Positions 42,530-50,623 of a DNA stretch of 64,000 nucleotides are shown here, in pieces. The translations under genes were made by a program, and so were the position numbers. Positions within the stretch are counted from its first letter, which is position 1. Every line of letters begins with the position of its first letter. Source of the stretch: JANNMJ01 sp031425525 (GTDB lineage: Bacteria; Bacteroidota; Bacteroidia; Cytophagales; Hymenobacteraceae); contig JANPJM010000058.1 in assembly GCA_031425525.1 (NCBI GenBank), positions 62,001 through 126,000 of the forward strand. The letters are read 5' to 3'. The notes below the pieces were generated by a model, which was given only the letters and a program-made list of their open reading frames with translations, searched no databases and was not told the DNA's origin.

Positions 42530-43801
42530 TTAGCCCCGCGCGGGTTCCTCGGGCAGTTCGGCCGCGATCTCGGCGGCCACATCGGGCCGGCCACGCCACG
42601 GCAGAAACAGCGCTCCGAAGCCCAGCGCCGCTACGCCCGCGCCCGCCCAGAATGCCTGCCCGGCGTTCGCGACGTCGGTGCCGGCCAGGGCGCCGGCCAG
42701 GAGCGCGCCCGCGCCGATGCCCACCTCAAGGGCGAGGTACGCGGTGGCGAGCGCCCGGCCGCGCCGCTCGTCGTAGGCCCAGTCGATAGTCCAGGCGTAG
42801 AGGGTGGGCGAGTTCATCCCGCTCGCCAGTCCGAATACCACGCCCGCCGCCAGCAACGTAGCGGGGGTGTGGGCGGCGGCAATCAGCCCCATCCCCACGA
42901 CGAGCAGCGCCGACGAAAACTTCAGCACCACCACGCGCCCGTAGCGGTCGGAGAGGCGACCGGCGACGAAGCGCGCGGCCAGCGACGCCAGCGTCAGCAC
43001 CGTAAAAAAGGTGCCTCGGTTAGGGAGGCCCAGATGGTCGCTTACGTCCGGAATCAGCGTCACCATCACGCCGTAGGGCACCACCGTCAGCAGCATCACG
43101 AGGGCCGGGCCGAAAACGGTGGGCTCGATGATGTCGGCGGGCGCGATGCGGAGCAGGGCCGGCCGAAAGCGCTGGCGCTGGTCGGGGGGCAACGTTTCGC
43201 GCATGCGCGCCATCACGCCGACACTCAGCAGCGCGGCGATGGACGAAGCCACGAACATGGCGTTGAGGTTGAGTTGCTGCGCAATCCAGGAGCCGGCGGC
43301 CGGGCCGGCGGCCATCCCCATACTGCCCGCGATACCGAGCAGCCCGACGGCCTCGCCCCGGCGGTCGGCGGGGGTAACGTCGGCCAGAAACGCCGTGGTG
43401 CCCGTCGGCTTGAAGCCCGTGCTGAACCCGTGGAGCAGCCGCAGGGCCAAAAAAGCCGCGATGGTGCCCGCCAGCGGGTACAACAACGAACACACCACGC
43501 ACACCAACGACCCCACCACCATCACTGGCACGCGCCCCACGGTATCGGCGAGCTTACCTGAAAACGGCCGGCTGATGCCCGCCGTGAGCGTGAACAGCGC
43601 AATCACCCAGCCCTTATACTCGGCCCCGCCGAGGCCCGTGATGATGCCCGGCAGCTCCGGCACCATCATATTGATAGAAGCGAAAAACAGGAACGACGAC
43701 AGGCAAACGAGCCAGAATTGGGTGGAGTAGGTTTTCAGGGGAAAGGTGGGAGGGTGGAAAGGTGGGAGGGTGGGAGTTGCTGTGGGGATGTGCGGGGGCA
43801 A
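42530..43801 (-). CDS. MFS transporter (about 400-423 aa)
   Basis: Twelve hydrophobic segments. The loop after TM2 reads GKLADTVGRVPVM (MFS signature G-x-x-x-D-x-x-G-R-R/V) and its repeat after TM8 reads GRLSDRYGRVVVL. TM4-5 read GRLLHGFSTG-like (RLLHGFSTGFKPTGTTAFLA), as in drug/H+ antiporters. The start is unclear: the only standard start codon before Met46 is a TTG at 43801, which overlaps a GACCTTTG -7 box; homologue-like sequence starts at a CTG (43738) reading L-K-T-Y-S-T-Q-F-W. Substrate unknown. Confidence 0.88.
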   Translation of the reverse strand: MPPHIPTATPTLPPFHPPTFPLKTYSTQFWLVCLSSFLFFASINMMVPELPGIITGLGGAEYKGWVIALFTLTAGISRPFSGKLADTVGRVPVMVVGSLVCVVCSLLYPLAGTIAAFLALRLLHGFSTGFKPTGTTAFLADVTPADRRGEAVGLLGIAGSMGMAAGPAAGSWIAQQLNLNAMFVASSIAALLSVGVMARMRETLPPDQRQRFRPALLRIAPADIIEPTVFGPALVMLLTVVPYGVMVTLIPDVSDHLGLPNRGTFFTVLTLASLAARFVAGRLSDRYGRVVVLKFSSALLVVGMGLIAAAHTPATLLAAGVVFGLASGMNSPTLYAWTIDWAYDERRGRALATAYLALEVGIGAGALLAGALAGTDVANAGQAFWAGAGVAALGFGALFLPWRGRPDVAAEIAAELPEEPARG

Positions 43802-43810
43802 AGGTCGGGC

Positions 43811-44725
43811 TCAGGCGTACGTGTTGGTGGCGCGCACGGCAAGTACTTGCTGCACGGATGTCCAGCGGAGGTGGGGGTAGCGGGCATTGTCGAGCGAGGG
43901 GAGCTTGGCCTCGCCGCTGAGCATATCGCGCAGGTACTGCATCCCCTGCCAGGGCGGGAAAATATCGTTCGTGCCGGGCGCCACCGCGCGCACTACCTTG
44001 CTCAGGCCGTTCAGAAAGCCCACGCTGCCTACTCGGAACATCTTAAATGGCTTGCCGGTGGCAGCCGTGGCCACTTCGGCAAGCTGGCGCGGCGAGCGTA
44101 CGTCGCCGGCGATGTACAAAGTGCGCGGGGTGGTGGGGTCGAGGGCGGCGGCGGCGGTGTAAGCGGCGGTGTCGTCGGTGGTGGTGAAGTCGAGCGGTTG
44201 GTCGGCGTCGCCCCAATACAAAATGCGGTGCAAGCCGAACTGCACGACGGGCGCCTGACCAGTAAGCAAATCGGCGAACATGCCGTTGAAGATGGACGTG
44301 GCGGCCACGGGCGCGCGGTCGAGCAGGACGCGGAATTCGCGGCGGAAGTCGAAGTTGCGGTTCGTGCCGGGGCGCAAACGGGTGTAGTCGGCGCAGAAAT
44401 CGGAGGGGATGAAGCGCGGTACGCCCGCCGCCACCGCTGCATCGAGCAGTTGCTTCTGGGCATCGACGATGACCGGTCGCAGCCCCGACAGCGCCGACAC
44501 CACGCACGCCGCGCCCGCGCAGGCACGGGCCAAGGCGGCGGCATCGGCGTAATCGACGGACACGATTTCGGCGCCAAGCCGACGCAGGGCACCCACCGTT
44601 TGCGGCTTGCTGCCGAGCCGCACGAGCGCTCGCACGGCCGCGCCGCGTGGCAAAAGCTCCCGGACGATGCGATGGCCGAGGTCGCCGGTGGCGCCGGCCA
44701 CGACAATAAGAGTGGAATTGGACAT
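43811..44725 (-). CDS. NmrA-like NAD(P)-binding protein
   Basis: 304 residues. The Rossmann motif GATGDLGHRI (11-20) begins an SDR-like fold, followed by LVRLGSKPQTVGALRRLGAE and VVSALSGLRPVIVDAQKQLL, the pattern of NmrA / isoflavone-reductase-type atypical SDRs. The Y-x-x-x-K motif is not evident, as in NmrA-type proteins. FIPSDFCADYTRL resembles the substrate-loop of aromatic alcohol reductases. Likely a reductase or redox sensor; substrate unknown. Same strand as the MFS gene, 9 bp upstream of it, so possibly co-transcribed. Confidence 0.8.
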   Translation of the reverse strand: MSNSTLIVVAGATGDLGHRIVRELLPRGAAVRALVRLGSKPQTVGALRRLGAEIVSVDYADAAALARACAGAACVVSALSGLRPVIVDAQKQLLDAAVAAGVPRFIPSDFCADYTRLRPGTNRNFDFRREFRVLLDRAPVAATSIFNGMFADLLTGQAPVVQFGLHRILYWGDADQPLDFTTTDDTAAYTAAAALDPTTPRTLYIAGDVRSPRQLAEVATAATGKPFKMFRVGSVGFLNGLSKVVRAVAPGTNDIFPPWQGMQYLRDMLSGEAKLPSLDNARYPHLRWTSVQQVLAVRATNTYA

Positions 44726-44881
44726 ACGCGCTTAACGGGGAGGGAGAGAAACGGGTTGAAACCAGCGCGGTTGGGCGACGCCGGCGCGCGTAAGCCGGCG
44801 CGGCGCGCAGCGGAGGCCGTACTTTGCGGGGGCAGCCTGGTTGTAGCGCACTCGCCAGGCCGCCATTTCCCCGCTAACGCC

Positions 44882-45361
44882 ATGCAGTATCAGGAAGAGC
44901 AGTTCCCGCTCTCAGCCATCGAGCGCGCCACGGTTCGGCGGCAATCGCGGGTGCGCGTGGGAGTCGTGCTGGTGGTGGCGGCCGCCCTGAGCGCAGTGGC
45001 CCGCTGGATGGTCAGCCGGCTGATGGCTATTGGCGGGAATACGTTCTTTTGGGTGATATTCGGGCTGATGCTGACCGTTTTCGGCGGCACGCTGCTCTAC
45101 CTGCTCATCGGGTTCGTGCGCGACTTTAGCACCACGCACAAGCTGATCGTGCGCGGTACGCTTACCCGGAAAGACATGACGACGCGGCGAACCGGCACGT
45201 TGCGTAACCGGTCGGTCACGCATTACTACTATTTCTATTTCGATCAGAAGAAACTGGCGGTCGATTTGGACATCTACGACCGATTTCAGGTCGGCCAGAT
45301 TATCGAGATCGAGCGCACGACGGCGTCGCATTCGTTGATCGACGCGCGGCTTTTGGCCTGA
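44882..45361 (+). CDS. Small membrane protein (159 aa)
   Basis: ATG 44882 (MQYQEEQFPLSAIERATVRR). Two hydrophobic segments (about 24-45 and 55-80), then a beta-rich cytosolic part of about 75 residues (HYYYFYFDQKKLAVDLDIYD, FQVGQIIEIERTTASHSLID). The layout, two membrane helices followed by a small barrel-like domain, recalls DUF-type regulators of membrane enzymes, but no family is certain. Divergent from the NmrA gene. Confidence 0.65.
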   Translation: MQYQEEQFPLSAIERATVRRQSRVRVGVVLVVAAALSAVARWMVSRLMAIGGNTFFWVIFGLMLTVFGGTLLYLLIGFVRDFSTTHKLIVRGTLTRKDMTTRRTGTLRNRSVTHYYYFYFDQKKLAVDLDIYDRFQVGQIIEIERTTASHSLIDARLLA

Positions 45362-45443
45362 GTCTGCTACTCCTGCCGCCAACGCAACCTGACAAACCGA
45401 CCGCCCCGAAACGCCGGTCCCGCGTTTGCCGTTGGGCGCGCCA

Positions 45444-47333
45444 ATGTCCTTTCTCTCCCGGATTCTCGAAAACCGTTTCACGCCGCCCGCCACCCGGCGC
45501 AACTCCGCCGATGCCGACGCCGGTAAGCCCCGGCCTACCCTCAAAGCGCGCTTTGCGGCGCTGCGGCACGTGCCACCGTTTCTGCGCCTGATCTGGGCGA
45601 CCAACCCGTCGTTGGCGTTTGCCAGCTTGTTGCTGCGGGTGGCGCGGGCGGCGCTACCGGTGGCCACGCTCTGGATCGGCAAGCTGATTCTCGACCAGGT
45701 GGTGCTGCTCGCCAAAACCGGCGGTTCCGCCGACCCGGCGCCCGTGCTAAAGCTGGTGGCGGTGGAATTCGGCCTGGCACTGCTCGCCGACGGACTCGGG
45801 CGGCTCACGGCGCTGCTCGATTCGCTCCTCGCCGACCGGTTCACGAACGATACGTCGGTGCGGCTGATGGAACACGCCGCCGAGCTGGACTTGGATCAGT
45901 TCGAGGACGCTGAGTTTTACGACAAGCTAGACCGCGCCCGCAAACAGACGCTCGGCCGCACCGCGCTGTTGAGCCAATTGCTGGCGCAGGGGCAGGATTT
46001 GATTACGATGGTCTTCCTCGGCGCGGCCGTGGCTACGTTCAACCCGTGGCTGATCGGGCTGGTGGTGGTGGCCGTGATTCCGGCCTTTTTGGGCGAATCG
46101 CACTTCAACGAGCGCTCCTATTCGCTGGTGCATTCCTGGACGCCGGAGCGCCGCGAGCTGGACTATCTGCGGTTCGTGGGCGCGAGCGACGAGACGGCGA
46201 AAGAAGTTAAAATCTTCGGCCTGAGCGGGTTTTTGATCGAGCGGTTTCGGGAGCTGTCAGACCGGTTTTTTCTGCAAAACCGCGCCCTGGCGGTGCGGCG
46301 CGCGGGCTGGGGCACGGTGCTGGCAGCGCTCGGCTCAGCGGGCTACTACGCGGCCTACGCCTGGATTCTGGCCCAAACCGTGCGCGGACAGGTGAGCATC
46401 GGGTCGCTGGTGTTTCTGAGCGGCTCGTTTCTGCGGCTGCGCGGTTTGCTCGAAGGCGTGCTGGGGCGCTTCGGGCAGGTGGCCGACGGCGCGCTGTACC
46501 TCCAGGATTTTTTCGAGTTTTTCGAGCTGCAACCCAATATCCGGCGGGTGCCGGGCGCGCGGCCGTTTCCGCGCGCCATTCAACATGGCTTTACCTTCGA
46601 GAACGTCGGTTTCAAGTACCGGAACGCCCAGAAATGGGCCATTCGGGGACTGAATTTCACGCTGCAAGCCGGCGAAAAACTCGCGCTCGTCGGCGAGAAC
46701 GGCGCCGGCAAAACCACGCTCGTGAAACTGCTCGCGCGCCTCTACGACCCCACCGAAGGCCGCATCCTGCTCGACGGACACGATCTGCGCGAATACGACC
46801 CCGCCGAGCTTCGGCAGGAAATCGGCGTCATTTTTCAGGATTTCGTGCGGTTTCAGATGACGGCCGGCACCAACCTCGCGGTCGGGCGCATCGACGCCCG
46901 CCACGACGAAACCCGTATCGCGGGGGCGGCGCGCCAGAGCCTCGCCGATTCGGTCGTCGCGAAGCTGCCCAACGGCTACGAGCAGGTCATCGGGCGGCGC
47001 TTCGCGGGCGGCGTCGATCTGAGCGGCGGCGAATGGCAGAAAATCGCCCTCGGTCGCGCCTACATGCGCGACGCCCAGCTCCTGATTCTCGACGAGCCCA
47101 CCGCCGCCCTCGACGCGCGCGCCGAGTACGAGGTATTTCAACGGTTCAAAGAACTCACCCAAGGCAAAACCGCCGTCCTCATCTCGCACCGTTTCAGTAC
47201 CGTGCGGATGGCCGACCGCATTCTGGTCATCGAAAACGGCGGGTTCATCGAAATCGGCTCCCACGAAACGCTGCTCGCCAACGACGGCCGCTACGCCGAG
47301 CTATTTCGTTTACAGGCGGCCGGTTATCAGTAG
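45444..47333 (+). CDS. ABC exporter, fused permease and ATPase
   Basis: 629 residues from ATG 45444 (MSFLSRILENRF). The N-terminal half has about six membrane segments (from about residue 50 to 340). The ATPase carries Walker A GENGAGKTT (418-426), Q-loop IFQDF, signature LSGGEWQKIALGRA (526-539), Walker B LLILDEPTAALD and the H-loop LISHRF. A half-transporter of the MsbA/lipid or peptide-export type, working as a homodimer; the substrate cannot be told. Its stop codon lies inside an inverted repeat shared with the convergent bshC gene. Confidence 0.9.
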   Translation: MSFLSRILENRFTPPATRRNSADADAGKPRPTLKARFAALRHVPPFLRLIWATNPSLAFASLLLRVARAALPVATLWIGKLILDQVVLLAKTGGSADPAPVLKLVAVEFGLALLADGLGRLTALLDSLLADRFTNDTSVRLMEHAAELDLDQFEDAEFYDKLDRARKQTLGRTALLSQLLAQGQDLITMVFLGAAVATFNPWLIGLVVVAVIPAFLGESHFNERSYSLVHSWTPERRELDYLRFVGASDETAKEVKIFGLSGFLIERFRELSDRFFLQNRALAVRRAGWGTVLAALGSAGYYAAYAWILAQTVRGQVSIGSLVFLSGSFLRLRGLLEGVLGRFGQVADGALYLQDFFEFFELQPNIRRVPGARPFPRAIQHGFTFENVGFKYRNAQKWAIRGLNFTLQAGEKLALVGENGAGKTTLVKLLARLYDPTEGRILLDGHDLREYDPAELRQEIGVIFQDFVRFQMTAGTNLAVGRIDARHDETRIAGAARQSLADSVVAKLPNGYEQVIGRRFAGGVDLSGGEWQKIALGRAYMRDAQLLILDEPTAALDARAEYEVFQRFKELTQGKTAVLISHRFSTVRMADRILVIENGGFIEIGSHETLLANDGRYAELFRLQAAGYQ

Positions 47334-47424
47334 GGTTTAGGGTATAGTGTTTAGTTTTTAGGATTTAGTTGGGCAGCTTACTATACCCTAAACACTAAAA
47401 CCTAAACACTATACCCTAAAACCG
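47331..47424. repeat. AT-rich inverted repeat between convergent genes
   Basis: TAGGGTATAGTGTTTAG-type units (47338-47354) face CTAAACACTATACCCTA-type units (47400-47419 and 47381-47397). The repeat encodes the stop of the ABC gene and the last residues (VLGYSV) and stop of bshC. It can fold as a terminator for both genes. Confidence 0.7.
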
Positions 47425-48991
47425 TAAACTTCCCCGCCAGCGGGTCAAACGCGTCGAGCAGATCCGCCAGCAGGCGCGGATTTTCGGGTAGCAGCGCCAG
47501 CACGCTTTCGGTGCGTTCCTGCAAGCCGCCTTTGGGGAACAGGCGTTCTTTGAGCGTATCGACCTGCGCGAACGCCGTAGCGTGGCGCCGGTCGCGGGCT
47601 TTTTGCAGCCGCTGCCGCAAGTGATCGAGGCGCTTGGCGGTGCGGTGAGCTTCGGCGGCGACGGTTTTTTCGAACGTCGAATCGATGCCGACCGCCAGCG
47701 TCCGCAGCTCGTCGAACACGGTCGCGATGGCGGTTTGCGCCGTTTCCAGCGTCAGGGGTGCCTCGCCGAGGCGTTCGGCTACGCGGCGCTTCAGGGTTGG
47801 GCTGTCGGCGAACAGCTCGGTGGGCGTCAGGCCCAGGCGCGTGACCCGCGCCGCCGCCGCCGTGGGCACCACCAACGCCGAATTTCGGAGCAATACTACC
47901 GGAAACGGCACCGCCAACGCGGCAAATACACCCTTCAATTGCAGCCAGTACGCCACTTCGGCACCGCCGCCGATGTAGGCCACGTTCGGCAGAATCAACT
48001 CCTGATACACCGGCCGCAGCACGACGTTCGGCGAGAACCGTTCGGGGTGCGCCTCGGCGAGCGTGGCCATGGCGGAGGCCGTGAAGCTGAGGGCGGTATT
48101 GACGACGGTGTACGACCCATCTTCGTGGCGCTCGATGCGCTCGCGCACGGCGCCATCGAGGTAGAAGAGGTTGAGGGGCCGCGCGTAAATCTGCGGCTTA
48201 TAGTACGCCGCCAGCGCTTCGTTGGCGGTATGCACGGCTTTTTGCACGGTCGGGCCCGCCAGCTCGGCGGCAATCACGGGCCGGAGCGCAGCTTTCAACA
48301 CGGGCGTATCGGCGTCGAGCGCCACCACCCCAAACTCGCCGAACAACGTGTGTACCACGCGCCGGGTAGCGTCGGCGAGGGTTGCGCCGGCGCGGTATGC
48401 CGCCGTGAGCGCCGTCAGCCACGCCGAATGCTCCGGCAGCGTGTCGAGCAGGTGTGTGAGGGCGGCATCGGCGTGCATCCGACCGGTGGCGCCGCGCTGG
48501 TCGGTGGTCCACTTAAACGGCTGGCCGTTGACGCTGAAATGGTCAATTTCGGCCAAATCGTGGTCTTCCGTCGCCATCCAGAACACCGGTACGAAGTGGT
48601 GCGCCGGATACGCCACCGTCAGCTTCTGCGCGAGCTTGATGGCGCTGACGATCTTGTAGATGAAGTACAGCGGCCCCGTCATCAGGCTGAGCTGATGCCC
48701 CGTGGTGACGGTAAACGTGTTCGGGGCCGCCAGCCGGTCGAGGTTCGCCACGACCGCCGCGTGAATCGGGGTGCCGAGCCGCTCCAGATACTGCCGCCGC
48801 ACTTCAGCGGCGAGGGTCGCGCGCTGGGCGGGCGGATAAGCCGCCGCTTTTTCGGCCACCTGCGCACCGAGGTTTTCGAGCGTCGGGAAGCGGTGATAAA
48901 ACGGCGTCAGATGCGGCGCGCGGGCCAGATAGTCGAGCACCAGCGGCGCGAAAGCGCCGGTAGCAGCATAGTCGATACACTCAGTCTTCAT
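47402..48991 (-). CDS. bshC: Bacillithiol biosynthesis cysteine-adding enzyme BshC
   Basis: 529 residues from ATG 48991 (MKTECIDYAATGAFAPLVLD), the usual BshC size. Family hallmarks: FTVTTGHQLSLMTGPLYFIY with the H-Q-x-x-x-x-x-G-P motif, KIVSAIKLAQKL, FVPVFWMATEDHDLAEID, and PNVAYIGGGAEVAYWLQLKG. A C-terminal coiled coil (RTAKRLDHLRQRLQKARDRR) is present. It joins cysteine to glucosaminyl-malate in the last step of bacillithiol synthesis. A TACCTTCG box lies 8 nt before the start. Its C-terminal six residues come from the intergenic repeat. Confidence 0.93.
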   Translation of the reverse strand: MKTECIDYAATGAFAPLVLDYLARAPHLTPFYHRFPTLENLGAQVAEKAAAYPPAQRATLAAEVRRQYLERLGTPIHAAVVANLDRLAAPNTFTVTTGHQLSLMTGPLYFIYKIVSAIKLAQKLTVAYPAHHFVPVFWMATEDHDLAEIDHFSVNGQPFKWTTDQRGATGRMHADAALTHLLDTLPEHSAWLTALTAAYRAGATLADATRRVVHTLFGEFGVVALDADTPVLKAALRPVIAAELAGPTVQKAVHTANEALAAYYKPQIYARPLNLFYLDGAVRERIERHEDGSYTVVNTALSFTASAMATLAEAHPERFSPNVVLRPVYQELILPNVAYIGGGAEVAYWLQLKGVFAALAVPFPVVLLRNSALVVPTAAAARVTRLGLTPTELFADSPTLKRRVAERLGEAPLTLETAQTAIATVFDELRTLAVGIDSTFEKTVAAEAHRTAKRLDHLRQRLQKARDRRHATAFAQVDTLKERLFPKGGLQERTESVLALLPENPRLLADLLDAFDPLAGKFTVLGYSV

Positions 48992-49054
48992 CAGGAAGGC
49001 GAAGGTAGGGCCGCCGGGCGGGCGGCGGAGTGGCGTTGGCGCGGCGCCCGGATA

Positions 49055-49132
49055 TAGTGCGGACTTCGGTCCGCAGTTTACCGGTAGATGTGCTGTGCGC
49101 ACTGTAAAAATGCGGACTAAAGTCCGCACTAC
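49055..49132. repeat. REP-like palindromic pair
   Basis: Two inverted-repeat units, TAGTGCGGACTTCGGTCCGC (49055 on) and TGCGGACTAAAGTCCGCACT (49111-49130), each self-complementary around GCGGACT/AGTCCGC and facing each other. This looks like a dispersed palindromic element between divergent genes. Confidence 0.6.
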
Positions 49133-49201
49133 AATCCAGTAGACCACCGCCTGGCAGCCTGGATTTTCCGTACTGCACCCAGCGCCCCGTTATCTGCCGA
49201 A

Positions 49202-50542
49202 ATGAAATCAATTGCAAGACTTTTTCTTCCCATCCTACTACTGCTGGCCGCGTGGTGGCCCGCTTCCACCACCGCCCAACCAGCCGCCGAACCCGCGCCT
49301 CTGCCGGCCGGCCCGATGGTAGCCGGCGTGCGCCCCACCGAGGCACTGATTTGGCTGGTGCCGCCGGATTTTTATTCCGCTCTACGGGTAGTGGTTTCAC
49401 CGGATTCGGCGGGCGCCGCCGTCCGTACGTCGTCCGTGCCGATGACCGCCGCGCCCGGCGGCCCGGCGGGCGCGGTGGTAGCGCACCTCAGGGGTTTACG
49501 CCCTAATACCCGCTACGTCTACCAGATTCAGCCGACGGGCGCCACGGCGGCCCGCATCTGGCCCGTGCTGGGCAGCGGGCATTTCCGGACGCCGCCGCCC
49601 GACACGGTGCTTACCGATTTTACGTTCGCGGTGGGGTCGTGCGCGCTCGTTCTCGACCCCTACCCTACCGGCGGCTACCCCATTTTTGGGCATATTCATC
49701 AGCAGCGGCCCGACCTCATGCTCTGGCTCGGCGACAACGTGTACCTCGGCGGCGACGAGTGGCTGCACCCGCCCGCCGCCATTCACCGCTACGCCCACGT
49801 GCGTGCCCTCCCCAACCTACAATCGCTGCTGGCCGACGCCACCAACGTGGCCATCTGGGACGACCACGATTTCGGCCCCAACAACGCCGATTCGACCCTA
49901 CCCACCCGCGCGGCGATGCTCGGCGTGTTCCGCGCGTTTTGGCCCCACGACCTGTACGAAGCCGCCCCCGGCGGGGCCACAGGGCATTTTCGGTGGGGTG
50001 ATGCCGAATTTTTTCTGCTCGACGGCCGCTATTGGCGTACCCCGAAGCACGGCACCGCGCCGCGCCACCGCTCGCAGTTGGGCGCCCGGCAGCGGGCGTG
50101 GCTGGTGGCGGGCCTGGCGCGCAGCACGGCTACGTTCAAGTTCGTGGCGGTGGGCGGGCAGGTGCTGAGTACCAACGCGCACGGCGAAACCTTCGCCAAC
50201 GGCTTCCGGCGCGAGCGCCGCGCGCTGCTGCGGGCGCTCGATTCGGCGCAGGTCAAAAACGTCGTTTTTCTCACCGGCGACCGCCATTTCGGCGAGCTAA
50301 GCGTGCGACGCCCGCGTCGCGCGCCCGTGCAATACGACCTCACGGCCTCGCCTCTCACGGCGGGCACGGCCAAAGTGCGCGCCAACCGGCGGCGCGTGCG
50401 CGGAACGGCCGCGCATACGCACAACTTCGCCACCATTCGGATGGGCGGCGCGGCCGGGGCGCGCCACCTCACGCTCACGAGTTTCGATGGCGCCGGGCGG
50501 CAGTTGTGGCAGCAGCAGATTGCGGCGGCGCGCGGCAAGTAA
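49202..50542 (+). CDS. PhoD-like alkaline phosphatase / metallophosphatase
   Basis: 446 residues. Signal peptide MKSIARLFLPILLLLAAWWP then PASTTAQ. A fibronectin-like N-terminal domain (about 35-130) is followed by the calcineurin-like phosphatase core: VGSCALVLDP, LWLGDNVYLG, WDDHDFGPNNAD, and VVFLTGDRHFGELS, the metal-ligand motifs of PhoD. It lacks an apparent Tat signal (no twin Arg), unlike Bacillus PhoD. Likely a secreted phosphoesterase. Short palindromes flank it on both sides. Confidence 0.85.
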   Translation: MKSIARLFLPILLLLAAWWPASTTAQPAAEPAPLPAGPMVAGVRPTEALIWLVPPDFYSALRVVVSPDSAGAAVRTSSVPMTAAPGGPAGAVVAHLRGLRPNTRYVYQIQPTGATAARIWPVLGSGHFRTPPPDTVLTDFTFAVGSCALVLDPYPTGGYPIFGHIHQQRPDLMLWLGDNVYLGGDEWLHPPAAIHRYAHVRALPNLQSLLADATNVAIWDDHDFGPNNADSTLPTRAAMLGVFRAFWPHDLYEAAPGGATGHFRWGDAEFFLLDGRYWRTPKHGTAPRHRSQLGARQRAWLVAGLARSTATFKFVAVGGQVLSTNAHGETFANGFRRERRALLRALDSAQVKNVVFLTGDRHFGELSVRRPRRAPVQYDLTASPLTAGTAKVRANRRRVRGTAAHTHNFATIRMGGAAGARHLTLTSFDGAGRQLWQQQIAAARGK

Positions 50543-50545
50543 CGT

Positions 50546-50611
50546 AACGCCCAGTTCCTGCTTGACTACTGACGCTCGGCGGCGCGCGGCGCCAAGCAGG
50601 AGCTTGGCGTT
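50546..50611. terminator. Inverted repeat between convergent phosphatase and rimO genes
   Basis: AACGCCCAGTTCCTGCTTG (50546-50564) faces CAAGCAGGAGCTTGGCGTT (50593-50611), 17 of 19 complementary, with a 28-nt loop. Likely stops both transcripts; it also resembles a dispersed repeat. Confidence 0.5.
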
Positions 50612-50623
50612 GCGTAGTCGTCC

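Noticed and set aside
42479..43561. Plus-strand frame opposite the MFS gene
   Set aside because: His/Arg/Gly-rich antisense frame without family support.
43718..44881. Plus-strand extension upstream of the 159-aa membrane protein
   Set aside because: It is antisense to the NmrA-like gene; the ATG at 44882 gives a sensible protein start.
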